64,000 nucleotides of DNA. Source: Saccharomyces paradoxus (Eukaryota > Ascomycota > Saccharomycetes > Saccharomycetales > Saccharomycetaceae). The notes beneath the pieces were generated by a model. It was not told where the DNA came from. It made no database searches and saw nothing but the letters and a program-made list of their open reading frames with translations. Numbering within the stretch: position 1 is the stretch's first letter; each line of letters opens with the position of its first letter. The stretch is from assembly GCF_002079055.1 (NCBI RefSeq), contig NC_047487.1:171666-235665 (forward strand), read 5' to 3'. Made by a program: the position numbers and the translations under genes. This document shows positions 44,840 through 53,756 of this stretch, one piece after another.

Positions 44840-46260
44840 TAAAATTCTCGTTCCTTTTACATATTCATGATCTTGTCTTTTATGACAGATTTGCGCAGGA
44901 CTGTATTATTTCTTCACTATTCCTGCTTCTCAATAACTTTGTTCGTATTTGTAATTTATATGTTTGTAAATTCTTCAATTTGAAATCAGCGTAGAGAAAA
45001 CTTCTCAAGTGCCGGCAGGGTTTCGTTCCAGAAAGAGTATGTACGAAATTGATTATAGTCGTATAGCACACTAACTATAGATATTATAGACATTCCACTA
45101 ACCAAAAGCTATTTTTTCATGCGTTGCTGTCCATTTGGAATAACCGGCCAGAGAAGCAGCAGCTTTATTTGAGATTTGTTCTCCGCCTTTATTGATGGCC
45201 CTTTCTTACGGAAGCAGAGGTGGAGGTGATTTCTGAGGTCTGGAGTACGCCTGCATTGATTTTAATAAGCTTCCTTTAAGGAGCAAGTTTTCCTCTGTGC
45301 CTAAACATCTATAGTCTTGGGTCTTAGCACCCTTCATATCTTCTCCATCCTAACGCTAGTGATATAGCAACGCACAAGCAGGGATGCAGCCTTTTCGCTA
45401 TGATGTTGGAAAAATGGGGAAACTCTATTTCCCCATATTGTAACCCGTTTTACATACTTTCCAAAAGCGTGTGATTTCCGATTTTATGGAGATAAGGTTA
45501 ATACCATCGGACCCAAAGAGGAAATCATAAAGGCACTACAGATACGCGAAATGACAGAAGAAGCATACTGCCTGCTGGCATGTTAGTAGCGACGAGGCGC
45601 TATTACCGTGAACTCTAGCGCAAACGTCTTGTTATCAGCAATATTCAGGGCAGTTGAAATTCTCGAATCGTCTAAGGAAAAGAACATTGAGATGGCAACC
45701 AACCCAACCCTTGCACACGTACAGTTTTTTGCTCTCGACGGCGCTAAAAATAGGACTTGTTACAATGCATAGCCGCTAAAGACGTCCAACCTTGTTAACC
45801 GAACTGGATTTCTTGATAAGAACCGTATCGTCAAGAATCAAGGATTCATACAGGCGTAAATATGGCTCGTAAGAACATGTTAAAGTAAGCCGAATGCGCG
45901 CACTATAGAGAAATTTTGAGGAAATATAACAATCCATACAGCTTGCCAATTGACACGTGACTCACACTATGGAAAGTGTCTAAAAGACTACCAAGAACTA
46001 CGTAATTTGGGAAGAGTACATGGTAAGATGACGACGATTACATCAAGACCAATTTTCGGGTGCCCCTCTAAGAAAAACTTGAGAAACAGAGACAAAGTAT
46101 CCAAACCAAGCATAAGGTAATTGATGGTAGGAACAGACCACCTAGTCTGTACGGATGAAATGTTCACGAAAACGGGCGTTGTACTGGTATGGAAAGTACC
46201 GGTTATCCGTTTGTCCTTTTTCTTTTTCTTTTTTTTTTTTTCTCTTTTGTCTTTTGCACC
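44840..46260. other. Intergenic region with a possible unidentified coding relic
   Basis: Bases about 45190-45960 read on the + strand as a chain of protein-like segments in changing frames: FIDGPFLTEAEVEVISEVWS; THKQGCSLFAMMLEKWGNSI; TIGPKEEIIKALQIREMTEE; SANVLLSAIFRAVEILESSK; NPTLAHVQFFALDGAKNRT. Stops and shifts separate them. This looks like a dead gene, but I cannot name the family. Confidence 0.35.
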
Positions 46261-46269
46261 GCTTGTATA

Positions 46270-46409
46270 TGGGTATGAAACAAGTTCAAGAATTTATAGT
46301 GGAAACCACAGGTTCAGTCTTTTATAATCCGGATGACATTGCGCGTTTCCTCTTAGACAACGCTGAAAAAGATTATTCAACGAGACGGAGTAATTCTCGC
46401 CAGGAATAG
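46270..46409 (+). CDS. Small open frame, unknown (46 aa), doubtful
   Basis: An ATG at 46270 opens 46 codons to a TAG at 46407-46409 with a protein-like sequence (MGMKQVQEFIVETTGSVFYN, then PDDIARFLLDNAEKD). A 14-base T tract lies just upstream, as often seen in yeast promoters. I do not recognise the protein; it may be a fragment of a larger dead gene. An upstream ATG in frame at 46155 would run through the T tract and is less plausible. Confidence 0.25.
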
Positions 46410-47258
46410 GATGTTGATTGACTTTTGTTATGGTTATGTGAAAGGGACCCACGGAAGAGAGCGCCTTCTTTTACAGGGACTTTTGTCAGCCACCTCTCCG
46501 CGGAAAACAAATGCCGTTCGCGTTGCAGTAAGATTAGGTAGCCGTGCGCTTCAGGGACAGAAAAGAAACATTTCGCGGCCACGGCCAAACAATGCATTCT
46601 TTTTCTCGAGATTAGCTAACTAGATTTCTTGTCCTTTCAAGTTGTATATGACTATCCTTTCTTTTTTTTTTTTTAGTGCGTATGATCTGTTCTGAGCGAA
46701 AGTTACAGGTCCTTGCTTGAATAAGCATTTCGCAGAGTAACGACGTGCTGAAAGTAGTTAAAAGCTTGCTCCCGGTAGCAAGCACTCTTACCCCTTTCCC
46801 CGCTCTTGTTTTCGCGTGCCTCTTCTACAGTAATTTGGGTAGGTTGAAATCGCGTTCTGCTGCTAATGCTGTTCTCCTTGTTGTTGTTGTTGTTTTGGTG
46901 AATTACTTATGTTATTCTGCAAATTAGCACCTCGTTCCCTGTTTGGCAAACGCGCGCGTACAAGCCTTACAGGGCTTGCGAATGTTCTTCATAGAAATGC
47001 GTGCACAAAAATTTTGATCTAGCTCATCATCGGTCTCTATAGCTTCGGGCTTCATAGTAATGAGTTCGGAGTCCGTGAGTAATAGCAAGAAGAAGTATAT
47101 AAAAAGCAGTAATATGCTTGAATATGCTTCATTGCTACAGGTTCTTCATAGTTATTCTTGTTCTCATAATAGCAGCCTAACAATAACAAATTTTCATCTT
47201 CGCAAACTTTGCTATTTCTTTCTTTTATTGGTAAAATCTCACCCATTCTAAAAAAGAG
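46410..47258. promoter_or_regulatory. Upstream region of the HPF-like gene
   Basis: No gene seen. TATATAAAAA at 47096-47105 lies about 160 bases upstream of the ATG at 47259 and is the likely TATA box. A T-rich tract is near 46660-46675. Confidence 0.55.
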
Positions 47259-49175
47259 ATGTTCAATCGTTTTAACAAATTCCAAGCTGCTGTAGCTTTG
47301 GCCTTACTCTCCCAAAGCGCTCTCGGTGACTCATACACCAATAGCACTTCCTCTGCTGACTTGAGTTCTATCACTTCCGTCTCTTCAGCCAGTGCAAGTG
47401 CCACTGCTTCCGACTCACTTTCTTCCAGCGACGGTACCGTTTATTTGCCATCCACAACAATCAGCGGTGATCTCACAGTTACTGGTAAAGTAATTGCAAC
47501 CGAAGCCGTCGAAGTCGCTTCAGGAGGTAAACTAACTTTGCTTGACGGTGAAAAATACGTCTTCTCATCTGATCTAAAAGTTCATGGTGATCTGATCGTC
47601 GAAAAATCCGAAACAAGCTACGAAGGTACCGCCTTCGACGTCTCTGGTGAGACTTTCGAAGTTTCCGGCAACTTCAGTGCTGAAGAAACTGGTGCTGTCT
47701 CTGCATCTATCTATTCATTCACACCTAGCTCCTTCAAGAGCAGCGGTGACATTTCCTTGAGTCTGTCAAAAGCCAAAAAGGGTGAAGTCACCTTCTCTCC
47801 ATATTCCAACGCTGGTACCTTTTCTTTGTCAAATGCTATTCTCAACGGTGGTTCTGTCTCCGGTTTGCAACGTAGAGACGACGATGAAGGTTCAGTAAAC
47901 AACGGTGAAATCAATCTAGACAACGGAAGTACCTATGTTATCGTCGAACCAGTTTCCGGAAACGGTACAGTCAACATCATCTCTGGTAACCTTTACTTAC
48001 ACTACCCAAACACCTTCACTGGCCAAACTGTTGTGTTCAAGGGTGAAGGCGTTCTTGCCGTTGACCCAACCGAAACCAACACTACTCCAATTCCTGTGGT
48101 TGGTTACACTGGTAAGAACCAAATTGTCATCACTGCAGACATTACTGCTCTTTCTTACGACGGTACTACCGGTGTCTTGACTGCAACCCAGGGAAACTCA
48201 CAATTCTCTTTCGCTATCGGTACCGGATTCTCTAGTTCTGGTTTCAGCGTTTCGGAGGGAATCTTTGCAGGCGCCTACGCTTATTACCTAAACTATGACG
48301 GTGTTATCGCTACTAGTGCCGCATCTTCATCCACTTCCACTACCTCTGGTGCTTTCTCCACTGCTACTGGCTTAGTCACTTCATCCTCTAACGCTACAGC
48401 AACTGCTACAGCTTCAACTACAGCTTCAACTACCGTCTCATCTACCGCCTCATCCACCGTCTCAGACTCATTCATCTCTTCATCTAGTGCCTCTGTCTCT
48501 GGTGTATCCAACTCCACCACAGCCTCTGGTTCAATCACTTCTGCTCCTTCTGCTGCTTCTACCACCAGCTTCACCTCAGATTCCGCTTCTGTCTACACTA
48601 CAACATTAACTTACTTGAATGCCACAAGTACAGTCGTGGTTTCCTGTTCAGAAACAACCGACGCTAGCGGTAATATTTACACCATTACCACAACCGTCCC
48701 ATGCTCCTCTACCACTGCCACCATCACCTCTTGTGACGAAAACGGATGCCATGTTCCAGCACCAACTGCTACCGACGCAACTACAACCGTTTCTTCTAAA
48801 TCATACACCACCGTTACCGTTACTCACTGTGACGACAACGGCTGTAACACTAAGACTGTCACTTCTGAATGTTCCAAAGAAACTGCAGCAACCACCATCT
48901 CTCCAAAATCATACACCACTGTTACCGTTACCCACTGTGACAACAATGGTTGTAACGTCAAGACTGTCACTTCCGAGGCTTCTAAACAAACGTCATTGGC
49001 CACTGCTAATTCCGGAGCTTTTAGCACAGTCACCAAATCTGCTGCTCCAACTTCTCATACTGTTGCTTCTAGCATCACCACTGGTATCATCGTCCAATCT
49101 GAAGGTATTGCTGCTGGTTTGAGAACCAATGCTTTGAGCACTTTGGCCGGTATTTTCATCCTTGCTTTTTTTTAA
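47259..49175 (+). CDS. HPF1/YIL169C-like GPI cell-wall mannoprotein (YAR066W locus)
   Basis: A 638-residue secreted wall protein of the Hpf1/YIL169C (Css1) group. It opens with a 23-residue signal peptide ([20 protein letters not shown]), then a short Ser-rich segment and a hyphally-regulated cell-wall protein N-terminal domain (about residues 60-345, beta-rich, with [39 protein letters not shown]). A Thr/Ser stalk follows (about 348-480), then Cys repeats with the pattern TSCDENGCH / THCDDNGCN / THCDNNGCN, and a hydrophobic GPI tail ([15 protein letters not shown]). In S. cerevisiae S288C this chromosome I position holds only the 203-residue YAR066W fragment, as I recall, so the complete gene here is notable. 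Members affect wall surface, haze and biofilm behaviour. Confidence 0.88.
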   Translation: MFNRFNKFQAAVALALLSQSALGDSYTNSTSSADLSSITSVSSASASATASDSLSSSDGTVYLPSTTISGDLTVTGKVIATEAVEVASGGKLTLLDGEKYVFSSDLKVHGDLIVEKSETSYEGTAFDVSGETFEVSGNFSAEETGAVSASIYSFTPSSFKSSGDISLSLSKAKKGEVTFSPYSNAGTFSLSNAILNGGSVSGLQRRDDDEGSVNNGEINLDNGSTYVIVEPVSGNGTVNIISGNLYLHYPNTFTGQTVVFKGEGVLAVDPTETNTTPIPVVGYTGKNQIVITADITALSYDGTTGVLTATQGNSQFSFAIGTGFSSSGFSVSEGIFAGAYAYYLNYDGVIATSAASSSTSTTSGAFSTATGLVTSSSNATATATASTTASTTVSSTASSTVSDSFISSSSASVSGVSNSTTASGSITSAPSAASTTSFTSDSASVYTTTLTYLNATSTVVVSCSETTDASGNIYTITTTVPCSSTTATITSCDENGCHVPAPTATDATTTVSSKSYTTVTVTHCDDNGCNTKTVTSECSKETAATTISPKSYTTVTVTHCDNNGCNVKTVTSEASKQTSLATANSGAFSTVTKSAAPTSHTVASSITTGIIVQSEGIAAGLRTNALSTLAGIFILAFF

Positions 49176-49869
49176 CTGAGTGGGTAATTGTACTTCACTA
49201 AAATAATTAAGTAGAAATTTTTCAATATATAAATCTCAATGTAAACGTTCAAGTGATTTTAGCTTTAAGTAGTTGAAGAATACTGTTTTTTTTCTTTTTT
49301 CGTTGTAAATTTGAACTTGTGTTTCAACTATAAAGTGTCAGAAAAGACAGAACTTAGCGAAGGCACCACCACTATGGGAATGGACACATTCTTTTAATTC
49401 TTTCACTTTTTTTCGCGCGGTTTGTGAATTTTTCGTGGATTTCTTTCCATCTATAGCCGAGATAAAGGATAATGAATAATATTTGCAATGTCTTCCTATG
49501 CGCAAAAGAGGAGGAAGCTTTGAAGTCGCCGCACGTGGTAATCACATGACCCTGAGTCAGCCCTTCATTGAGACATGTAAACGTGTAATATGGAGTATGT
49601 CATGGATACTATCAACAAGAGCCGACAAATGTGTTTTTTTTCTGCAATTCTGGAGTTGCCTGCTGAATATAGGTAGATGTAAATAAAGTATATAATGAAA
49701 TGTTTAGTGAAGGACAAAAAAAAAAAAGAAAAGTGATGGATGAAAAAGAACATTAATTTAAAAATGAATTAGATACTTAATCTACCATAAAGATTGCATA
49801 TGATTTTATGGAGGATTTGAGTTCCTTTAGGTGGATCTCCCTTCTGATTTTGTACCCTCTGAATCATTG

Positions 49870-49887
49870 AGTCATGCAATGTTGATT
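49870..49887 (-). promoter_or_regulatory. Candidate Vhr1 biotin-response element
   Basis: AGTCA, eight bases, then TGATT on the + strand; on the - strand this is AATCA-N8-TGACT, an exact fit to the vitamin-H response element AATCA-N8-TGAYT bound by Vhr1, which activates VHT1 and BIO5 at low biotin. It lies about 240 bases upstream of BIO6. A site fixed at nine and a half positions could occur by chance about once in several hundred kb, so the location is telling. Confidence 0.7.
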
Positions 49888-49996
49888 CGAGCATAAGAAG
49901 AGGCAGAGTATGGGGAAAAAGAAAAAAAAACAAGCAAACGAACCAAGGAATCCGAAAAATTCACGATGAAATAGTGTTGCTTCCCCTCCCTATTTG

Positions 49997-50003
49997 TATA
50001 TAA
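49997..50003 (+). promoter_or_regulatory. BIO6 TATA box
   Basis: TATATAA about 125 bases upstream of the BIO6 ATG and 110 bases downstream of the Vhr1-type site. Confidence 0.6.
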
Positions 50004-50127
50004 CATGGTACAATCTTGCCAATAAAACAAAAAAAGAAATGTAATAAAAAATAGAGAGTCTTGGTTTTATTATAGCTTACTTAGTTCATGCTGGCAGAAT
50101 CCCGCAATCCGTCGATCTTCCCAACAT

Positions 50128-51441
50128 ATGTGCGAACATCAATTAACCCAAGAGGATCTAGACTTCGATAAAAAACACGTATGGCACCCGTACACATCAA
50201 TAACTACTCCATTGAAAGTGTACCCTGTTACTAAAGCAGAAGGAAGTTATCTGTACCTCGATAATGACACCAAGGTAGTAGATGGTATGGCAAGCTGGTG
50301 GTGCGTTCAACAAGGATACAACAATCCTAGACTAAATGCAGCCGCCATTTCACAGATTAATAAAATGTCGCATGTAATGTTTGGTGGAATTACTCATAGG
50401 CCCGGAATTGATTTTTGTAAAAAGTTGCTCGCTTTATTGCCGGATTCCATGGAATGTGTTTTACTGGCAGATTCCGGGTCTATTTCTGTTGATATTGCAA
50501 TGAAGATGGCTCTGAGATACTACCATTCACTGGGGGATACATCGAAAAAAAGGTTTTTGACAATTAAAAAGGGCTACCACGGTGATGCGTTTGGAGCCGT
50601 GTCAGTTTGCGATCCCGTCAATTCAAGGCATAGTACTTATAACGGATTTGTCGCTGAAAACATATTCTGCAAAGCTCCAGAAGTCCGCTTTGATTGTCGT
50701 GAAAAGGACGTTGAGAAACTGGTTGAGGAACTCGACGTAAAACCATTTGCTAAGATTATTCATAAACGCCATAGTGAAATTTCTGGTGTTGTGATGGAGA
50801 GCATAGTGCAGGGTGCTGGTGGTCTAAGAATGTATCATCCATACTTCTTGAAACGTGTTCGTGAGCTTTGCAACGAATTCAATATTTTGCTAATCCTTGA
50901 CGAAGTCGCAGTAGGGCTTGGAAGAACCGGTATGCTCTTTGGGTTTGAGCATGCAGGGATAGTGCCAGACATAGTCTGTTTAGGTAAGACTTTGACGGCC
51001 GGGTATTTGACATTATCTGCAACAGTTACCACCAGAAAGATTGGTGATCAGATCTCTAGTGGACCTGAGGGCTGCTTCATGCACGGACAAACCTATATGG
51101 CCAATCCGTTAGCATGCGCTGTTGCAAGTGAAAACTTGTCGATTTTGATGGAAGGTAAATGGAAATCTCAAGTTAGACAAATAGAAGCGCAGTTGAAAAA
51201 TGAGCTTTTGCCTTTACTGGAACACCCCATCGTAGCTGATGTGAGGATCCTAGGGGCTATAGGTGTTGTCGAGGTTACGAAACGTGTGAACGTCGAAGTC
51301 TTGCAAGAGCGGTTTATCAAGGCAGGAGCATGGATTAGACCCTTCGGTAACATAATCTATATTCTGCCTCCATATGTAATTACCTCTGAAGAGCTGACCA
51401 TCTTGACAGAAGCTATCCAATCCGTTCTTGACTTTATTTAA
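50128..51441 (+). CDS. BIO6: BIO6, KAPA-forming biotin enzyme (BIO3/BioA paralogue)
   Basis: A 437-residue class-III PLP aminotransferase of the BioA type. Visible motifs: SWW at 56-58; ADSGSIS phosphate-binding loop at 114-120; KGYHGDAFG with Tyr150; Asp258 in LILDEVAVG; the PLP lysine Lys287 in CLGKTLTAGY; and RPFG near 396. BIO6 is known as a duplicate of BIO3 (DAPA aminotransferase, of bacterial origin) that took over the KAPA-synthesis step in yeasts that make biotin. Several normally fixed BioA positions are changed here (see findings), which fits BIO6 rather than BIO3. It sits next to BIO1, on the chromosome I right arm, as described for biotin-prototroph strains. The start at 50128 gives MCEHQLTQEDLDFDKKHVWH, matching the BioA N-terminus. 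Confidence 0.93.
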   Translation: MCEHQLTQEDLDFDKKHVWHPYTSITTPLKVYPVTKAEGSYLYLDNDTKVVDGMASWWCVQQGYNNPRLNAAAISQINKMSHVMFGGITHRPGIDFCKKLLALLPDSMECVLLADSGSISVDIAMKMALRYYHSLGDTSKKRFLTIKKGYHGDAFGAVSVCDPVNSRHSTYNGFVAENIFCKAPEVRFDCREKDVEKLVEELDVKPFAKIIHKRHSEISGVVMESIVQGAGGLRMYHPYFLKRVRELCNEFNILLILDEVAVGLGRTGMLFGFEHAGIVPDIVCLGKTLTAGYLTLSATVTTRKIGDQISSGPEGCFMHGQTYMANPLACAVASENLSILMEGKWKSQVRQIEAQLKNELLPLLEHPIVADVRILGAIGVVEVTKRVNVEVLQERFIKAGAWIRPFGNIIYILPPYVITSEELTILTEAIQSVLDFI

Positions 51442-52049
51442 CTCAGTTTTGGGAAAAAACCAGGTAAGCTTAAGGTATATAAAAAAGTACATAAGAGAAA
51501 GTAGAATGTCATTTTTTTAAGCATTATTTTTAAGACACCTTCAGCCGCGCGGCGCGTCAGAAGAATCATACGTCTATGACTTCACCAAAGGCAACGACTG
51601 ACATTCATTTTTGTGAAAGGCCACCTGCGGTTAACGTTGTTGCTGATGACTCATGGATTGGGAAGGAGACATCATTCGTAGACTAATTTTTGAACAACTG
51701 TAAATCCGTAGTCAGGACCCAACAATCCAATTTTTCTAAGCCCAATGTAGATTTAAACATGAATGCAACCATAAGTCCAACCGGATGCAACCGGATGCAA
51801 CCTTATGCAACCGTAGACGCAAACATTTTTGAATACGTTATACTCAACGGAGAGCTCAAACTTGTGACCAGCTTCAATATGGCAATTTTTACTCAAATTA
51901 CCTCGGAAGTAGGTGGCCTGCTATACTTTTAGAAACGTATATAAAAACTGTCACCTCATGAAAATTACTGGATGAAAAAAGAAGAGGCATGTGGCAATCC
52001 TTATTCTTCTAATAATTGCAGTTTAAAACAATATCAAACACTTGGCACA
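51442..52049. promoter_or_regulatory. BIO6-BIO1 spacer with BIO1 promoter
   Basis: No gene. TATATAAAA at 51938-51946 is the likely BIO1 TATA box, about 105 bases before the preferred BIO1 start. A short tandem GGATGCAACC-type repeat occurs at 51783-51812. I found no match to the Vhr1 consensus here. Confidence 0.55.
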
Positions 52050-53090
52050 ATGAATACGAAATCACTTCACTTTTATGAACCATTCGAAATTGATGGTCAA
52101 AGATACATTAAAATGACTGAGAGGGAAGACCTTGGCGTATATGAGCCTGGACTAACACAGGATGCATTCACTGCCAAGGACAAGTATGATTACAAAGGAA
52201 TCATAGAAAATCTGGAAAAATATGGGCTCTGTGTAGTCCCAAACTTCATAAAACCATCCAAATGTGATCAGATATTGGAGGAGCTTGGTCCCCATTTCTA
52301 CAGGCACGACGCATGGCAAGGTTCGCCATTCCCAAAGGAAACTACGGTAGTGACAAGGGCGGTCCTCCACTCGCCTACCGTCTTGAAGGATGTTGTATCC
52401 GACCGTCTATTTTGCGACATGGCAAACCATTTTTTAAATGAGCAAAATTACTTCATGACCGGAAATGTCATTAGGAAGTGTTCAAGTGGTATTCAGCTGA
52501 ACTCTGGTATTGTCTACAAGGTTGGTGCTGGCGCTGGTGACCAGGGCTATCATCGAGAAGACCACATCCATCATACCATCCACCAAGCATGTGACCATTT
52601 CCAATATGGAAAGGAAACGCTACTTGGAGTAGGGGTGGCTTTTACAGATATGAACAAAGCTAACGGAGCCACACGTGTAATCATTGGTTCACATTTGTGG
52701 GGTCCACACGATTCGTGTGGGAGGTTTGACAAGAGGATGGAGTTTCATGTAAATGCTAGAAAGGGCGACGCGGTTTTATTCTTGGGGAGCCTTTACCATG
52801 CTGCAAGTGCCAATCATACCCTAGAAGATAGAATTGCGGGATATTTCTTTATGTCACAGGGCTACTTAAAACAAGAGGAGAATCTTCACTTCGGAATGGA
52901 CCCTAAAGTCTTCAAAGATATGTCACTGGATACTTTGCAACTCTTGGGATTGAGAACTAGTGAGCCGTATTGTGGCCACATAGATTACAAAAGTCCAGGA
53001 CATCTTGCGAACCCTAGCTTGTTTAAAAACGAAGTTGAAAAAGGATATTACGGTGAGACAATCAAGATTAATTATGATGATAAAAAATGA
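52050..53090 (+). CDS. BIO1: BIO1, PhyH-type dioxygenase for the first biotin step
   Basis: A 346-residue protein of the phytanoyl-CoA dioxygenase (PhyH) superfamily, Fe(II)/2-oxoglutarate type. The metal-binding block is GYHREDHIHH, and the distal histidine block is FLGSLYHAASAN followed by the DRIAGYF arginine segment. BIO1 is known as a paralogue of YJR154W next to BIO6, supplying the first, oxygen-dependent step toward pimelate in yeast biotin synthesis. The frame is open from an ATG at 51972, but that lies only 26-34 bases from the TATA box, too close for yeast initiation; the ATG at 52050 gives 346 residues, the length I recall for YJR154W, so it is preferred. The two BIO genes form a functional pair. 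Confidence 0.9.
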   Translation: MNTKSLHFYEPFEIDGQRYIKMTEREDLGVYEPGLTQDAFTAKDKYDYKGIIENLEKYGLCVVPNFIKPSKCDQILEELGPHFYRHDAWQGSPFPKETTVVTRAVLHSPTVLKDVVSDRLFCDMANHFLNEQNYFMTGNVIRKCSSGIQLNSGIVYKVGAGAGDQGYHREDHIHHTIHQACDHFQYGKETLLGVGVAFTDMNKANGATRVIIGSHLWGPHDSCGRFDKRMEFHVNARKGDAVLFLGSLYHAASANHTLEDRIAGYFFMSQGYLKQEENLHFGMDPKVFKDMSLDTLQLLGLRTSEPYCGHIDYKSPGHLANPSLFKNEVEKGYYGETIKINYDDKK

Positions 53091-53487
53091 AAAGTGTCAT
53101 TTCTACCACTAATAAATGCGTCGTTTCTATATATCAAAGTGAGAAAATAAAAATAATGTGATTCTTTAATTCTTTAATTCTTTAATTCTTTCGATTTTTT
53201 TTTTTTTTTTTTTTTTTTTTCAGTTTTCCTCTACTTCCTCTATCTTACTTTTGACATTTCCTTCATTGTAAGCAGTCACTGTCTAATAAACTTTTAACGA
53301 CAGCGAAAACCTTGATAAGCTTTTTCTTATACGCTATCGCCATATTTATTAAATCACCACGTTTTTTCATGATATATTGTAGTTCATATGCTACAAAAAA
53401 AAGAAGGAAGGGAAAGAAAGGCAAGAGTGAAAAGGTAATAGAAAACAAAACACATCCCTAAACGAAGCCGCATAATCTTGGCGTTCA

Positions 53488-53493
53488 CACGTG
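53488..53493 (+). promoter_or_regulatory. Pho4 site (CACGTGGG)
   Basis: CACGTG followed by GG, the high-affinity Pho4 core used in PHO-regulated promoters, about 265 bases upstream of PHO11. Predicts induction at low phosphate. Confidence 0.8.
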
Positions 53494-53645
53494 GGTTTAA
53501 AAAAGGGGAAATATATGGTTTCGGACCCTGTTTACCGGAGAGATCCCATATTCCGCACGTCCCATTACCAAATTGGTCATCTCACTAGGTCTGTTATACC
53601 CGTTTGGGCATGAGCATAAACAGCGTCGAATTGTCAAGTAAAACG

Positions 53646-53653
53646 TATATAAG
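53646..53653 (+). promoter_or_regulatory. PHO11 TATA box
   Basis: TATATAAG about 105 bases upstream of the ATG, downstream of the Pho4 site. Confidence 0.65.
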
Positions 53654-53756
53654 CTCTGAAAATTTCGAAAACTTTAGGCTCAGTTTGACCATGGTCCTGA
53701 AATAGGAGTTTGAAAGAGCAGCAGCAAATAGAGCAAGAACATCCTCAAGAATATCA

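Larger units (their letters stand above)
49176..50127. promoter_or_regulatory. Spacer and BIO6 promoter region
   Basis: No coding sequence recognised in these 950 bases. The right half holds the BIO6 regulatory elements listed separately. Confidence 0.6.
53091..53756. promoter_or_regulatory. BIO1-PHO11 spacer with PHO11 promoter
   Basis: No gene. It contains a tandem ATTCTTTA-type repeat followed by a T tract of about 27 bases (53165-53220). The PHO11 elements are listed separately. Confidence 0.65.
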
